This document shows, piece after piece, positions 1 through 6,889 of a stretch of DNA of 7,734 nt (position 1 is the stretch's first letter; every line of letters starts with the position of its first letter). Source of the DNA: Actinomycetota bacterium. Lineage in GTDB: Bacteria > Actinomycetota > Acidimicrobiia > Acidimicrobiales > CADCSY01. The stretch is taken from the NCBI GenBank assembly GCA_016178435.1, contig JACOTK010000283.1, forward strand, positions 1 through 7,734. The letters run 5' to 3'. The notes under the pieces were generated by a model, which was given only the letters and a program-made list of their open reading frames with translations, was not told where the DNA came from and did no database searches. A program made the translations under genes and the position numbers.

Positions 1-1
1 C

Positions 2-715
2 GATCCGAACGAGTTGGTGACCGGTGAGCATTCCGGTCTGGCCAATGAAGCCATGCCCGGCGCCCTGCGTCGAACAGGCATCCACCTGGTGGCCTCCGAT
101 GCCTCGAGGACCCCGAATCAGACACCGCTCGGCTCGGCGCTCACCATCCCGAGGCACCCGATGAACGTGTACTACAACACGGCCACCAAGGCCGAGCAAC
201 TCGATGAGTACAACTACCTGTACTTCGAGAATTGCGCCTCGTCAGCGACCACGACCTGTCTCACGGCGCCGGCGACCTGGGAGCAGTACCTCGGCCAGGA
301 GTCCTCCATCATGATGCGTCACATCCTGACGAACGACCCTCGGCCCCACTACGCCCACCAGGCAAATCTCGCCGAGGACCGGATCCTGTTCAGCGTGCTC
401 GACGATGTCGTCGCACGATACCGGGCCTCTTTCAAGGTGCCTCTGGTCCAACCCACCATGACCGAGGTGGGCAAGGAGCTGGCTCGTCGCGCGACATGGA
501 ACTCGGCCGTTGCCGCCGGCCTGGTCAGTGCCTCGATCGCCGACGGCGTGGTGACCTTGAAGTCATCGGTGGATCTGGCCATTCCGGTCACCACGACCGT
601 CAACGCCCGCCTCGGATTCTTCTCCTTCGGGCAACGTTACGGTGACGAACGGTCAGGCTGGTTCAGCCTACGGTCGTCGCGAACCGCCAAGCTCAGGACC
701 ACCTCGATCTATTGA
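2..715 (+). CDS. Agd3-like (CE18-type) polysaccharide deacetylase, C-terminal part
   Basis: This gene is cut by the left edge: the frame is open from base 2 and ends at TGA 713-715, leaving 237 residues. The visible part has the motifs GEHSGL (about residues 8-13), GIHLVASDASR (22-32), IPRHPMNVYYN (49-59) and HYAHQANL (about 117-124), then a helical stretch ending near PLVQPTMTEVGKELARR. The last 70 or so residues look like a small beta domain. This order resembles, from memory, the downstream half of the Agd3 family (carbohydrate esterase 18), secreted enzymes that remove acetyl groups from amino-sugar exopolysaccharides. The metal-binding catalytic residues and any signal peptide would lie upstream and cannot be checked. 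The internal TTG at 14-16 is not a credible start. No homology search was possible, so the family call is tentative; a conserved hypothetical secreted protein is the fallback. It converges on the Nudix gene and has no visible partner here. Confidence 0.55.
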   Translation, partial: DPNELVTGEHSGLANEAMPGALRRTGIHLVASDASRTPNQTPLGSALTIPRHPMNVYYNTATKAEQLDEYNYLYFENCASSATTTCLTAPATWEQYLGQESSIMMRHILTNDPRPHYAHQANLAEDRILFSVLDDVVARYRASFKVPLVQPTMTEVGKELARRATWNSAVAAGLVSASIADGVVTLKSSVDLAIPVTTTVNARLGFFSFGQRYGDERSGWFSLRSSRTAKLRTTSIY

Positions 716-835
716 CGACCCACGGTGGTCGGCTTTGCATGACCTGAACCGTGGACCTCGAGTGCTTCATCCGCCTTCGCTGCAACAAACCGCGCACCCA
801 CCGTCGGCCGGGATCGGGCCTGCCGCCGAGCACAA

Positions 836-1513
836 TCAGGACTCCCGCCAGGTGGCGACACGTGGGGCATCGAAGTGCACATCTCGAAGCTCACCCCGAA
901 TCGCAGCAAAAGCGGTGGGTCCCCAGATGTGGAGCCCGGCCAACGGCTCAGGCAGTGCGTCCTCGGCAAACCATCCGACCTCGGCACATTCCAGAGGATG
1001 AGCTGTCGGCTCGCCACCGGTGAATCGGCAGTGAAAGACCAGTGAGTACAGAGGGATGGTCGTGAAACCAAGGCGTGGTCCGTCGGGAACGGCGATGAGC
1101 CTTTCCGGCCGGCAGTCGATCCCGGTCTCCTCCTTGACCTCCTTGATGACCACCTCGGACGCCGAGTACCCGACATCGGCCCAACCCGTCGGGTACAGCC
1201 AGATGCCCGAATCGGCGCGTTTCACCAGCAGGATCTCACCGGCCTCGTTCCCCACAACCGCACCCACGGCCACTTTGGGTGTCACGTAGCCGGCCACGCC
1301 CAGTCCGAGGTGTTTCATCCACTCCGACACGAGCTCGTCGGCAGCGAAGCGGCCATCGGCTGCGACTCTCATGTCCGCGGCGATCTTCAGGATCTCCTCG
1401 AAACGTTCCTGCTCGTAAAGGCTCTGGGTGAAGCCGAGCCCCGTGCGGGCAACACCGGCAAGGGCTTCGCTCCAACGCATCAGCTCGCGAGATGTCACCG
1501 GCAAGTCGGACAT
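836..1513 (-). CDS. Nudix hydrolase with N-terminal Nudix_N domain (ADP-ribose/CDP-choline pyrophosphatase-like)
   Basis: A 225-residue protein. Residues about 8-70 form the helical Nudix_N region (LARTGLGFTQ-like segment, then YEQERFEEILKIAADM). A Nudix fold follows from about 78. The Nudix box spans G110-I132: it has KEVKEETGI at 124-132, which supplies the metal-binding glutamates, but Y116 stands where the classical G-x5-E-x7-REUxEExGU pattern has its first Glu, and K124 stands for Arg. The preceding GWADVG is typical of the YjhB-like subgroup that carries Nudix_N, whose members cleave nucleoside diphosphates linked to another moiety; a Bacillus cereus relative acts on CDP-choline. The exact substrate cannot be read from sequence. 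The ATG start is supported by GGAGGT 11 bases upstream. The gene lies 53 bases downstream of glnD on the same strand and may be its last co-transcribed gene, without an obvious functional link. Confidence 0.9.
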   Translation of the reverse strand: MSDLPVTSRELMRWSEALAGVARTGLGFTQSLYEQERFEEILKIAADMRVAADGRFAADELVSEWMKHLGLGVAGYVTPKVAVGAVVGNEAGEILLVKRADSGIWLYPTGWADVGYSASEVVIKEVKEETGIDCRPERLIAVPDGPRLGFTTIPLYSLVFHCRFTGGEPTAHPLECAEVGWFAEDALPEPLAGLHIWGPTAFAAIRGELRDVHFDAPRVATWRES

Positions 1514-1524
1514 GCCACGAGGCT

Positions 1525-1530
1525 ACCTCC
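1525..1530 (-). promoter_or_regulatory. Ribosome binding site of the Nudix gene
   Basis: The minus strand reads GGAGGT here, a near-perfect anti-16S match, with 11 bases before the ATG at 1513. The spacing is a little long. It supports independent translation initiation after the 53-base gap from glnD. Confidence 0.6.
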
Positions 1531-1551
1531 GCCGAGTGGCCACATGAAGGG

Positions 1552-1567
1552 GCCCGATGTTCCGGGC
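1552..1567 (-). terminator. Weak hairpin at the glnD stop codon
   Basis: An inverted repeat GCCCG / CGGGC (1552-1556 and 1563-1567) has a 6-base loop and touches the glnD stop codon. No T-tract follows on the minus strand. It could be a weak or attenuating terminator between glnD and the Nudix gene, or chance pairing in GC-rich DNA. Confidence 0.2.
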
Positions 1568-3879
1568 TAGGTGAACGAGACCTGGTGGAGAATCGCCCGC
1601 TCGAGCTCTCGAATGTGGTCGCGGTCCTCCACCTTGGCACCCGCCCTGGTGCACACGTAGAAGGTGTCGACGACCTCATGGCCGAGGGTCGCCACCTTGG
1701 CGAGTCGGATGTCGAGGTCGAGGTCGGCCAAGGCCCTCGTGATGCGGTACAGGACGCCCAGGCGATTCGGCGCGTGCACCTCCACCACGGTGGCGTCATC
1801 CGAAGCCTGGTTGTCGACCCGCACCGATGCCGGAGCGGTCAACGAGAACACCGATGAACGGGAGCGATACGTGCGGGCCCGCTCGGCAAGTCGCGCCTCG
1901 AGTGCCATGCGCCCGGCAAGCACGCGTCGCAGGTCGTCGCACACCCCCTCCCAGTCGATGGGGTCGCTGCCCGGCTCAACCTTGAACTGCGAGCTGGCCA
2001 TGCCCTCTGCACTGTATGCGTCGGCAGCCAGGACGGTGAGGCCACGAAGCGACAACGTGCCCGAGACCCGACTGAACAGACCGGGCCGGTCGGGACACAC
2101 CACGGTCAAGGTGGTGCCCAGACCCTCCAACACCTCGTCGCCCCGGGCCATCAACACCCGAATCTCCTCGGTCGGGAAGCCGTCGCTGGTGACGTCGCCG
2201 ACCTCGCCGCCGCGGAGGACATGTCCCGAGCGAGCGACCAGGGTGCGCACGAGCTCCGCTTTCCAGGACCCCCAGGCGGAAGGACCTGTTGCCAGCGAGT
2301 CCGCCTCGGTCAGCACGCCCAGCAACTCCAGGGTGGTCAACGATCCGACGTTCTCGGCGACCGAGCGGATCACTGCTGGATCGGCGAGGTCACGACGCGT
2401 GGCGACATCGGGCAACAAGAGGTGCAGGCGCACCATGTCGACCAGAACCGACACATCATCGGGAGCGAACCCCATCCGCGCAGCCACCGTTCCCATCAGC
2501 TCCATACCGACCACGGTGTGGTCACCTGGATATCCCTTCCCCAGGTCGTGCAGCCATGCCCCCACCAACAGGAGATCGGGTCGGCTGACCTCATTGGACC
2601 GTGCCGCCGCATTGGCCGCCGTCTCGCACAGGTGTCGATCGACCGTGAACCGGTGGTAGGCGTTGCGCTGAGGCCGGCTTCGCACCGGGGCCCACTCGGG
2701 CAGGATCCGCTCCAGGAGACGGAGCTGGTCGAGTGTCTCGATCACCCGAATCGCGTCATGCCCCGTGTTCAAGAGCTCGACCAAGGCAGCGCGCGCCTCG
2801 TCGGACCAGCGCCCCTCCAGAACGGGTTGCGCCGTGACGAGTTGCTCGAGGGAGTGGCGATCGAATCGGGCCCGGTGACGAGCAGCCGCCACGGCCGCAC
2901 GGAGGATCAGTGAGGGATCGCCCGCGATGTCGGCCCCTGCCTCGAGATGAACCTCGCCGTCGCGCAGCACCAGGCCCGGACCGATCGGTCGGTCGCGGCG
3001 AAAGACCAAGCCCACCGGGCCGGCCAGCAACGACTCGACTCGGGCCCAGCTCTCGTCGCTGATCCAGGCAACGGTGCGCGCCGAGGCGGCGACCAGCGCC
3101 ATCAGCGCGTCGGCGTTCGGGAGGTCGAGCGCTTTGGCCACATCATCCTGCCGTTCCAGCAGGAGGCGATCGCCTGGTCGGTCCAGGGCTCGATGCAGCG
3201 CAACACGCACCGCGAGAAAAGTCTCCTCGGCAGTCGTGAGCCTGAAGTCATCCCCCTCGTGGAGGACCGGATGCGTTTCCTGTATCCAGCGGATGGTGTG
3301 AATGTCACGCAGGCCGCCGCGGCTCTCCTTGAGGTCCGGCTCGAGCAGGAACGCAACTTCGTCGCAGCTCTCGTGACGGGCGCGGGTCCGCTCGGCCATC
3401 TCGGTGAGCCAACGTTTGGAACGCTTCTGCCACTGCGCCGTCATCCGCTCGAAGAGATCGGCAACCAGGTGATCGTCGCCGGCCAACGCCCTCATGGACA
3501 GGGCTGCCGTGGCCGTGTCCAGATCATCTGCCGCGAGCTTGAGCGCCTGTTTCGGGGTCCGTACCGCATGACCCAACTTGGTGCCCGAATCCCAGATCGG
3601 ATACCACAATCGTTCGGCGATCTCGCCGACCCCGGCGTGGTTGTCGTGCACGAGCCAGACATCGAGGTCGCTCCCCGGCGCGAGCTCTCCCCTTCCGTAA
3701 CCGCCGACGGCGACCAGTGCCAGTCCGGTTGCGCCGGTCGGAACCACCGCGTCGAACAACTCGACCAACCAGGCATCGGTTGCGGCGGCAAGCGCTCGAC
3801 ACAGCGCCCTTCCCTGCAAGTTGCGATCATCGATGATCGCAAGGCGCCGGTCGCGAAATGACGAGGGGGCCGACACCAT
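1567..3879 (-). CDS. glnD: [Protein-PII] nucleotidyltransferase / nucleotidyl-removing enzyme GlnD
   Basis: A 770-residue cytoplasmic sensor enzyme. In this family it attaches a nucleotide (UMP in proteobacteria, AMP in studied actinobacteria) to PII when glutamine is low and removes it when glutamine is high. The domains are complete and in order: a nucleotidyltransferase with GGYGRGEL (59-66) and metal-binding aspartates in SDLD (D71, D73); the GlnD-specific LKESRGGLRD segment (183-192); an HD phosphohydrolase domain with H409, H416, HDLGKG (444-449) and GDHTVVG (452-458); and two ACT glutamine-sensing domains, starting near CPDRPGLF (595-602) and at about 698-714 (HAPNRLGVLYRIT). It is somewhat shorter than E. 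coli GlnD (890). ATG at 3879 is preferred over GTG at 3882 because GAGGA lies 6 bases before it. The stop codon of the upstream flavoprotein overlaps this ATG by one base, so the two are probably translationally coupled. No truncation or missing catalytic residue is visible. Confidence 0.95.
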   Translation of the reverse strand: MVSAPSSFRDRRLAIIDDRNLQGRALCRALAAATDAWLVELFDAVVPTGATGLALVAVGGYGRGELAPGSDLDVWLVHDNHAGVGEIAERLWYPIWDSGTKLGHAVRTPKQALKLAADDLDTATAALSMRALAGDDHLVADLFERMTAQWQKRSKRWLTEMAERTRARHESCDEVAFLLEPDLKESRGGLRDIHTIRWIQETHPVLHEGDDFRLTTAEETFLAVRVALHRALDRPGDRLLLERQDDVAKALDLPNADALMALVAASARTVAWISDESWARVESLLAGPVGLVFRRDRPIGPGLVLRDGEVHLEAGADIAGDPSLILRAAVAAARHRARFDRHSLEQLVTAQPVLEGRWSDEARAALVELLNTGHDAIRVIETLDQLRLLERILPEWAPVRSRPQRNAYHRFTVDRHLCETAANAAARSNEVSRPDLLLVGAWLHDLGKGYPGDHTVVGMELMGTVAARMGFAPDDVSVLVDMVRLHLLLPDVATRRDLADPAVIRSVAENVGSLTTLELLGVLTEADSLATGPSAWGSWKAELVRTLVARSGHVLRGGEVGDVTSDGFPTEEIRVLMARGDEVLEGLGTTLTVVCPDRPGLFSRVSGTLSLRGLTVLAADAYSAEGMASSQFKVEPGSDPIDWEGVCDDLRRVLAGRMALEARLAERARTYRSRSSVFSLTAPASVRVDNQASDDATVVEVHAPNRLGVLYRITRALADLDLDIRLAKVATLGHEVVDTFYVCTRAGAKVEDRDHIRELERAILHQVSFT

Positions 3880-5282
3880 CACCCGTCCTCATCGAGGGAG
3901 GCCATGGCCTTGCGCGCCGCCATCTGAACCGGGTCCCACAGCGGCGACAGAGATGGCGCATAGGCGAGGTCGAGCTGTGTCAGCTCCCGGACCGTCATCC
4001 CGGCGTGCAACGCCGTTGCGACGGTGTCGATGCGCTTCCCTGCCCCCTGTCCACCCACGATCTGGGCGCCGAGCACTCGGCCGCCCCCACGCTCGGCCAC
4101 CATCTTGACCACCACCGACTCGGCTCCCGGGTAATAGGACGCCCGGGTGGGGCCGGTCACGGTCACCGCATGGAAGCCGAAACCCGCCTGTGCTGCCTCG
4201 ATCTCGGTGAGACCCGTGCGGGCCACCTCCGTGCCGCAGATACGACTGATCGCTGTGCCCACCACTCCCGGGAAGGTGGCATAGCTCCCGGCGATATTGG
4301 TGCCCGCCACGAATGCCTGCTTGTTGGCGACCGTCCCCAGGGCGACGTACACATCGCGCTGTGACACGAGATGATACGACTGGGCACAATCCCCGGCAGC
4401 CCAGACGCCGGCGGCGCTCGTCTGTTGACGCCGATCGACCGCGATGGCTCCCTGGGCGCCCAACTCGATGCCGGCATCCGCTGCGATGGCCACGTTGGGC
4501 ATGACACCCAGACCGAGGATGACCAGGTCGGCAGCGATGTCACCTTCGGTGGTGTGGACGAGTCCATCGCCGATGCCCTCAACCTGGGTCGAGGTGCGGA
4601 CCTCGATACCGGCGTTGCGCAAAGCCTGGTTCACCAGCGAACCCATGTCGGCATCGAGTGTCCCCATAACCTCGGGGGCTTGATCCAACAAGGTCGTGGT
4701 CAACCCCAGCCGCCGACATGCCTCGGCCATCTCCATGCCGATGTAACCGCCCCCGATGACCACCACGGCCGCGACCTCGCGCCTTTCCATGTCGGCGATC
4801 AATGCCTGTGCATCATCGAGGTTCTGCACGCCGTGGACCATGGGGTGATCGATGCCGGGCAGGCGGGGCCGACGAGGGCGGGCGCCGAGACCCAGCATCA
4901 GATGGTCAAAGCCAAGCCTGATCGTGCGATGGTGAGCGTGATCGCGAACCTCGACCTCGCGACGGTCCAGGTCGATCGTCATCGCCTCGTGACGAAGGCG
5001 AACGTCGATGCGAAGACGTTCTCGGTATTCCCGCGGTTCCCGCGCCACCAACTCCTCGACGCTGCCGACCTCACGACCGACCAGATACGGAATGCCGCAG
5101 GCGGAATAGCTGGTGATCTCTCCCATTTCGAGGGCGACGATATCGAGGTCGGGCCGCAACCGACGCGCCTGCGAGGCCGCAACCATGCCCCCGGCATCGC
5201 CACCGATCACAACCAGACGTTCTCCCACCCCAGGAACCTTAAGGCCTTCGCCGCGCGATGCAGGCGTCGGCTCTCCGGCCAT
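3879..5282 (-). CDS. FAD-dependent pyridine nucleotide-disulfide oxidoreductase, CoA-disulfide reductase / NADH oxidase type
   Basis: A 467-residue flavoprotein from ATG 5282. The N-terminal FAD Rossmann motif is VVIGGDAGG (about 24-32). The single redox cysteine lies in SYSACGIPYLVG (C62), as in CoA disulfide reductase and Nox-type enzymes, not the CxxxxC pair of glutathione or lipoamide reductases. The second, NAD(P)H-binding Rossmann is VVIGGGYIG (174-182). The second FAD motif is WAAGDCAQ (294-301). A C-terminal dimerisation domain follows, ending with YAPSLSPLWDPV (441-452), where family members carry the tyrosine that acts across the dimer. No rhodanese domain is fused. Likely reactions are NAD(P)H-dependent reduction of CoA disulfide or a persulfide, or of O2; sequence cannot choose. 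The frame stays open to TTG 5309, and GTG 5228 would also give a full Rossmann fold, so the exact start is uncertain. The stop overlaps the glnD start, an unusual partner for glnD. Confidence 0.88.
   Translation of the reverse strand: MAGEPTPASRGEGLKVPGVGERLVVIGGDAGGMVAASQARRLRPDLDIVALEMGEITSYSACGIPYLVGREVGSVEELVAREPREYRERLRIDVRLRHEAMTIDLDRREVEVRDHAHHRTIRLGFDHLMLGLGARPRRPRLPGIDHPMVHGVQNLDDAQALIADMERREVAAVVVIGGGYIGMEMAEACRRLGLTTTLLDQAPEVMGTLDADMGSLVNQALRNAGIEVRTSTQVEGIGDGLVHTTEGDIAADLVILGLGVMPNVAIAADAGIELGAQGAIAVDRRQQTSAAGVWAAGDCAQSYHLVSQRDVYVALGTVANKQAFVAGTNIAGSYATFPGVVGTAISRICGTEVARTGLTEIEAAQAGFGFHAVTVTGPTRASYYPGAESVVVKMVAERGGGRVLGAQIVGGQGAGKRIDTVATALHAGMTVRELTQLDLAYAPSLSPLWDPVQMAARKAMASLDEDG
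3886..3890 (-). promoter_or_regulatory. Ribosome binding site that decides the glnD start
   Basis: The minus strand reads GAGGA inside the last codons of the upstream flavoprotein gene. The spacer is 6 bases to ATG 3879 but only 3 bases to the in-frame GTG at 3882, so the ATG is the better start. The junction reads GTGATG, with the upstream TGA nested in it, a classic termination-reinitiation arrangement. Confidence 0.6.
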
Positions 5283-5354
5283 GAGCGTCCATAACAACGA
5301 TCGGTCCAACGGTCGTCACTTTGCGACTCCCAAACCTTGTTGCTCCACGACAGT

Positions 5355-5376
5355 CGCCCGGGCGCCGGCAGGCCGG
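5355..5376. promoter_or_regulatory. Two adjacent GC-rich palindromes in the divergent intergenic region
   Basis: A perfect 10-base palindrome CGCCCGGGCG (5355-5364) is followed directly by the inverted repeat CCGGC-AG-GCCGG (5365-5376). They lie between the divergent flavoprotein and small cysteine-protein genes. The second covers roughly -38 to -27 relative to the predicted start site at 5403, where an operator could act. In GC-rich DNA such palindromes can be chance, so this is a candidate only. Confidence 0.25.
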
Positions 5377-5390
5377 GGCACTCAGCTCTC

Positions 5391-5396
5391 TACAAT
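5391..5396 (+). promoter_or_regulatory. Probable -10 element for a leaderless transcript
   Basis: TACAAT matches the -10 consensus TATAAT at five of six positions and stands out in GC-rich surroundings. It ends 6 bases before ATG 5403, so transcription would start at or next to the A of the start codon, giving a leaderless mRNA. There is no Shine-Dalgarno sequence before the ATG, which agrees. No good -35 hexamer is visible. Confidence 0.5.
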
Positions 5397-5402
5397 GGAC
5401 AC

Positions 5403-5594
5403 ATGGCCATTCGCTTCGACTGTCGCCACTATTCCACCCGCTCCACGGGACAGGGCGACCAGGTACAGCGTTGCCGGCTCGACGCGGCCGATCAAACCCC
5501 GTTCTCCTGCCCCGAAGGTTGTCTGTTCTTCGAGGAACGCTCGATCACCGACGCGGGGTGGCAACGATTCGGGGATCAACCCGAACAAAAGTGA
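5403..5594 (+). CDS. Small conserved four-cysteine protein, function unknown
   Basis: A 63-residue protein with no signal peptide or membrane segment. It has four cysteines (C7, C24, C36, C40) and a dense conserved-looking core, SCPEGCLFFEERSITDAGW (35-53). The two pairs could bind zinc or another metal, but the C-x16-C-x11-C-x3-C spacing is not one I can assign to a named domain. I recall short actinobacterial proteins with a similar CPxGCxFFE...DAGW stretch, without known function. The ATG at 5403 is chosen over the longer open frame (from 5337) because TACAAT sits just upstream in position for a leaderless transcript. It is the only + strand gene inside the minus-strand block: divergent from the flavoprotein and convergent with the ammonium transporter, whose stop lies 16 bases beyond. 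The overlapping minus-strand frame 5382-5669 is judged its shadow. It may be a metal- or redox-responsive accessory, but that is speculation. Confidence 0.7.
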   Translation: MAIRFDCRHYSTRSTGQGDQVQRCRLDAADQTPFSCPEGCLFFEERSITDAGWQRFGDQPEQK

Positions 5595-5605
5595 CCGGCG
5601 CCGTC

Positions 5606-5627
5606 CGGGCCTATCCGTCCAGGCCCG
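5606..5627. terminator. Hairpin between convergent genes, possible bidirectional terminator
   Basis: A perfect 7-base inverted repeat CGGGCCT / AGGCCCG (5606-5612 and 5621-5627) with an 8-base loop lies just after the small cysteine gene and over the last codons and stop of the transporter gene. A second short GC-rich pairing (CCGG...CCGG, 5595-5608) adjoins it. There is no T-tract on the + strand; on the minus strand a short TTTT comes about 20 bases later. The position between converging genes favours a terminator, the missing T-run argues for caution. Confidence 0.4.
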
Positions 5628-6843
5628 CGTAGGCCATCTCGGCATGAACAGTCCGGTCGAGACCCTCAAGCTCCTCGTCGAGTGTCGCCCGCAGGCCGAT
5701 GGTCATGTCGATGACCTTGGCAAGGGCCAGTGACACCACGAAGGAGAAGCCGAATGTGGCGACGGAGGCGACCAGTTGGTCGACCAACAGCTCACCACCG
5801 CCACCGAGCAGGAGCCCGTCGACCCCGACCTCGTTGACCGACGCGTCGGCGAAGAGACCGAGCAACATCGACCCGAGGAGCCCTCCGACGAGGTGCACCC
5901 CGATCACGTCAAGCGAGTCGTCGTAGTTGAATCGAGTCTTCAGACTGATCGCAAAGAGGCAGATCACCCCCGCAAGGAAGCCGATCGCGATGGGACTCAT
6001 ACCCCCCACGAATCCGGCACAGGGGGTGATGGCCACAAGCCCTGCCACCGCTCCGGAGGCAGCTCCGAGGCTGGTCGGATGTCCGTCCCGCACGCGCTCG
6101 GCCAACACCCAACCCAACATGCCCGCCGAAGCTGCCAGGAAGGTGTTCATGAGCGCCTGTGCAGCGATGCCATTGGCTCCGAGAGCCGAACCCGCATTGA
6201 AACCGAACCATCCGAACCACAGGATGCCCGTGCCCAACATGGTGAGGGGCAGCGAATGAGGTGGCATCGGCTCGGTCCCCCAACCGTGGCGATGCCCGAG
6301 CACCAGAATCAACGCCAGAGCGGCCGCGCCTGCATTGATGTGCACCACGGCGCCGCCGGCGAAGTCCAGCGCGCCGAGCTCGGCAAGCCATCCACCGGCA
6401 AACACCCAGTGAGCGACGGGAGAATAGACGACCACGAGCCAGATGCTGATGAAGATCAGATAGGCGTTGAACTTCAGGCGATCCGCAGTCGCTCCGGTGA
6501 TCAGTGCAGGGGTGATGACGGCAAAGGTCATCTGATACGCACAGAACAGGACGAAGGGAATCGTCGGGGCAAGCGGAAAGCCTGCCGCCGACCCGACGTC
6601 TCGGAGGCCGATGAAATCCAGGTTGCCGATGATGCCGCCGTCACCGACGTTGCCGAACGCCAGGGTGAACCCGACGAGCGCCCACAGGACGGCCAACAGA
6701 CCCATCGCCATGAAGTTCTGCATGAGCATGGCAAGAACGTTCTTCGACCTGACCATGCCCCCGTAGAAGAATGCCAACCCGGGCGTCATGAACAACACGA
6801 GTGCCGTCGAGACCAACATCCATGCGGTGTCGCCACTGTCCAC
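5611..6843 (-). CDS. amtB: Ammonium transporter (Amt/AmtB family)
   Basis: A 410-residue inner-membrane protein with about 11 hydrophobic segments, normal for the family, that conducts ammonium as a trimer. Positions fall almost in register with mature E. coli AmtB: gate phenylalanines F107 and F215, S219, the structural D160 of ALDFAGG, and the pore histidines H168 (VVHIN) and H317 (GVHLVGG). The position of E. coli W148, which helps bind ammonium at the outer mouth, is F148 here (HWVFAGG). The cytoplasmic tail (about 383-407) keeps GLR...EGLD..VHAEMAYAG, the region that contacts GlnK in the family, so regulation by a PII protein is likely. The start is GTG 6843 with AAAGGA 8 bases upstream. 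There is no signal peptide. It lies 78 bases after the receiver-like gene and upstream of the flavoprotein-glnD pair, separated from these by the opposing small gene. No glnK follows it. Confidence 0.96.
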   Translation of the reverse strand: MDSGDTAWMLVSTALVLFMTPGLAFFYGGMVRSKNVLAMLMQNFMAMGLLAVLWALVGFTLAFGNVGDGGIIGNLDFIGLRDVGSAAGFPLAPTIPFVLFCAYQMTFAVITPALITGATADRLKFNAYLIFISIWLVVVYSPVAHWVFAGGWLAELGALDFAGGAVVHINAGAAALALILVLGHRHGWGTEPMPPHSLPLTMLGTGILWFGWFGFNAGSALGANGIAAQALMNTFLAASAGMLGWVLAERVRDGHPTSLGAASGAVAGLVAITPCAGFVGGMSPIAIGFLAGVICLFAISLKTRFNYDDSLDVIGVHLVGGLLGSMLLGLFADASVNEVGVDGLLLGGGGELLVDQLVASVATFGFSFVVSLALAKVIDMTIGLRATLDEELEGLDRTVHAEMAYAGLDG

Positions 6844-6851
6844 CGGATCCG

Positions 6852-6857
6852 TCCTTT
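6852..6857 (-). promoter_or_regulatory. Ribosome binding site of the ammonium transporter gene
   Basis: The minus strand reads AAAGGA with an 8-base spacer to GTG 6843, good spacing. It supports the GTG as the true start of the transporter. Confidence 0.65.
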
Positions 6858-6889
6858 GTGTCGGGTCGCGCGCAATCGGAGCGAGACGG

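Noticed and set aside
716..731. Hairpin CGACC-CACGGT-GGTCG directly after the Agd3-like gene stop
   Set aside because: Only a 5-base stem with no T-tract; too weak to call a terminator, though the position between convergent genes fits.
805..825. GC-rich inverted bases (CGGC...GCCG) near the Nudix stop
   Set aside because: Short, interrupted pairing that is expected by chance at this base composition.
1664..2659. Long + strand open frame (331 codons) inside glnD
   Set aside because: It lies wholly antisense to glnD, is rich in Arg, Ser and Thr without domain motifs, and is the usual by-product of GC-rich codon use.
2947..3861. + strand open frame (304 codons) antisense to the N-terminal half of glnD
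   Set aside because: Shadow of the GlnD nucleotidyltransferase coding region, no motifs of its own.
4371..5294. + strand open frame (307 codons) antisense to the flavoprotein
   Set aside because: It mirrors the flavoprotein reading frame and shows no recognisable domain.
5283..5309. Upstream TTG start for the flavoprotein
   Set aside because: It would add nine residues not seen in the family, uses the rarest start codon, and has no ribosome binding site at proper distance.
5382..5669. Minus-strand frame of 95 codons over the small cysteine gene
   Set aside because: It overlaps the transporter 3' end in another frame and lacks a family resemblance; the + strand frame has the conserved-looking cysteine core and a promoter in the right place.
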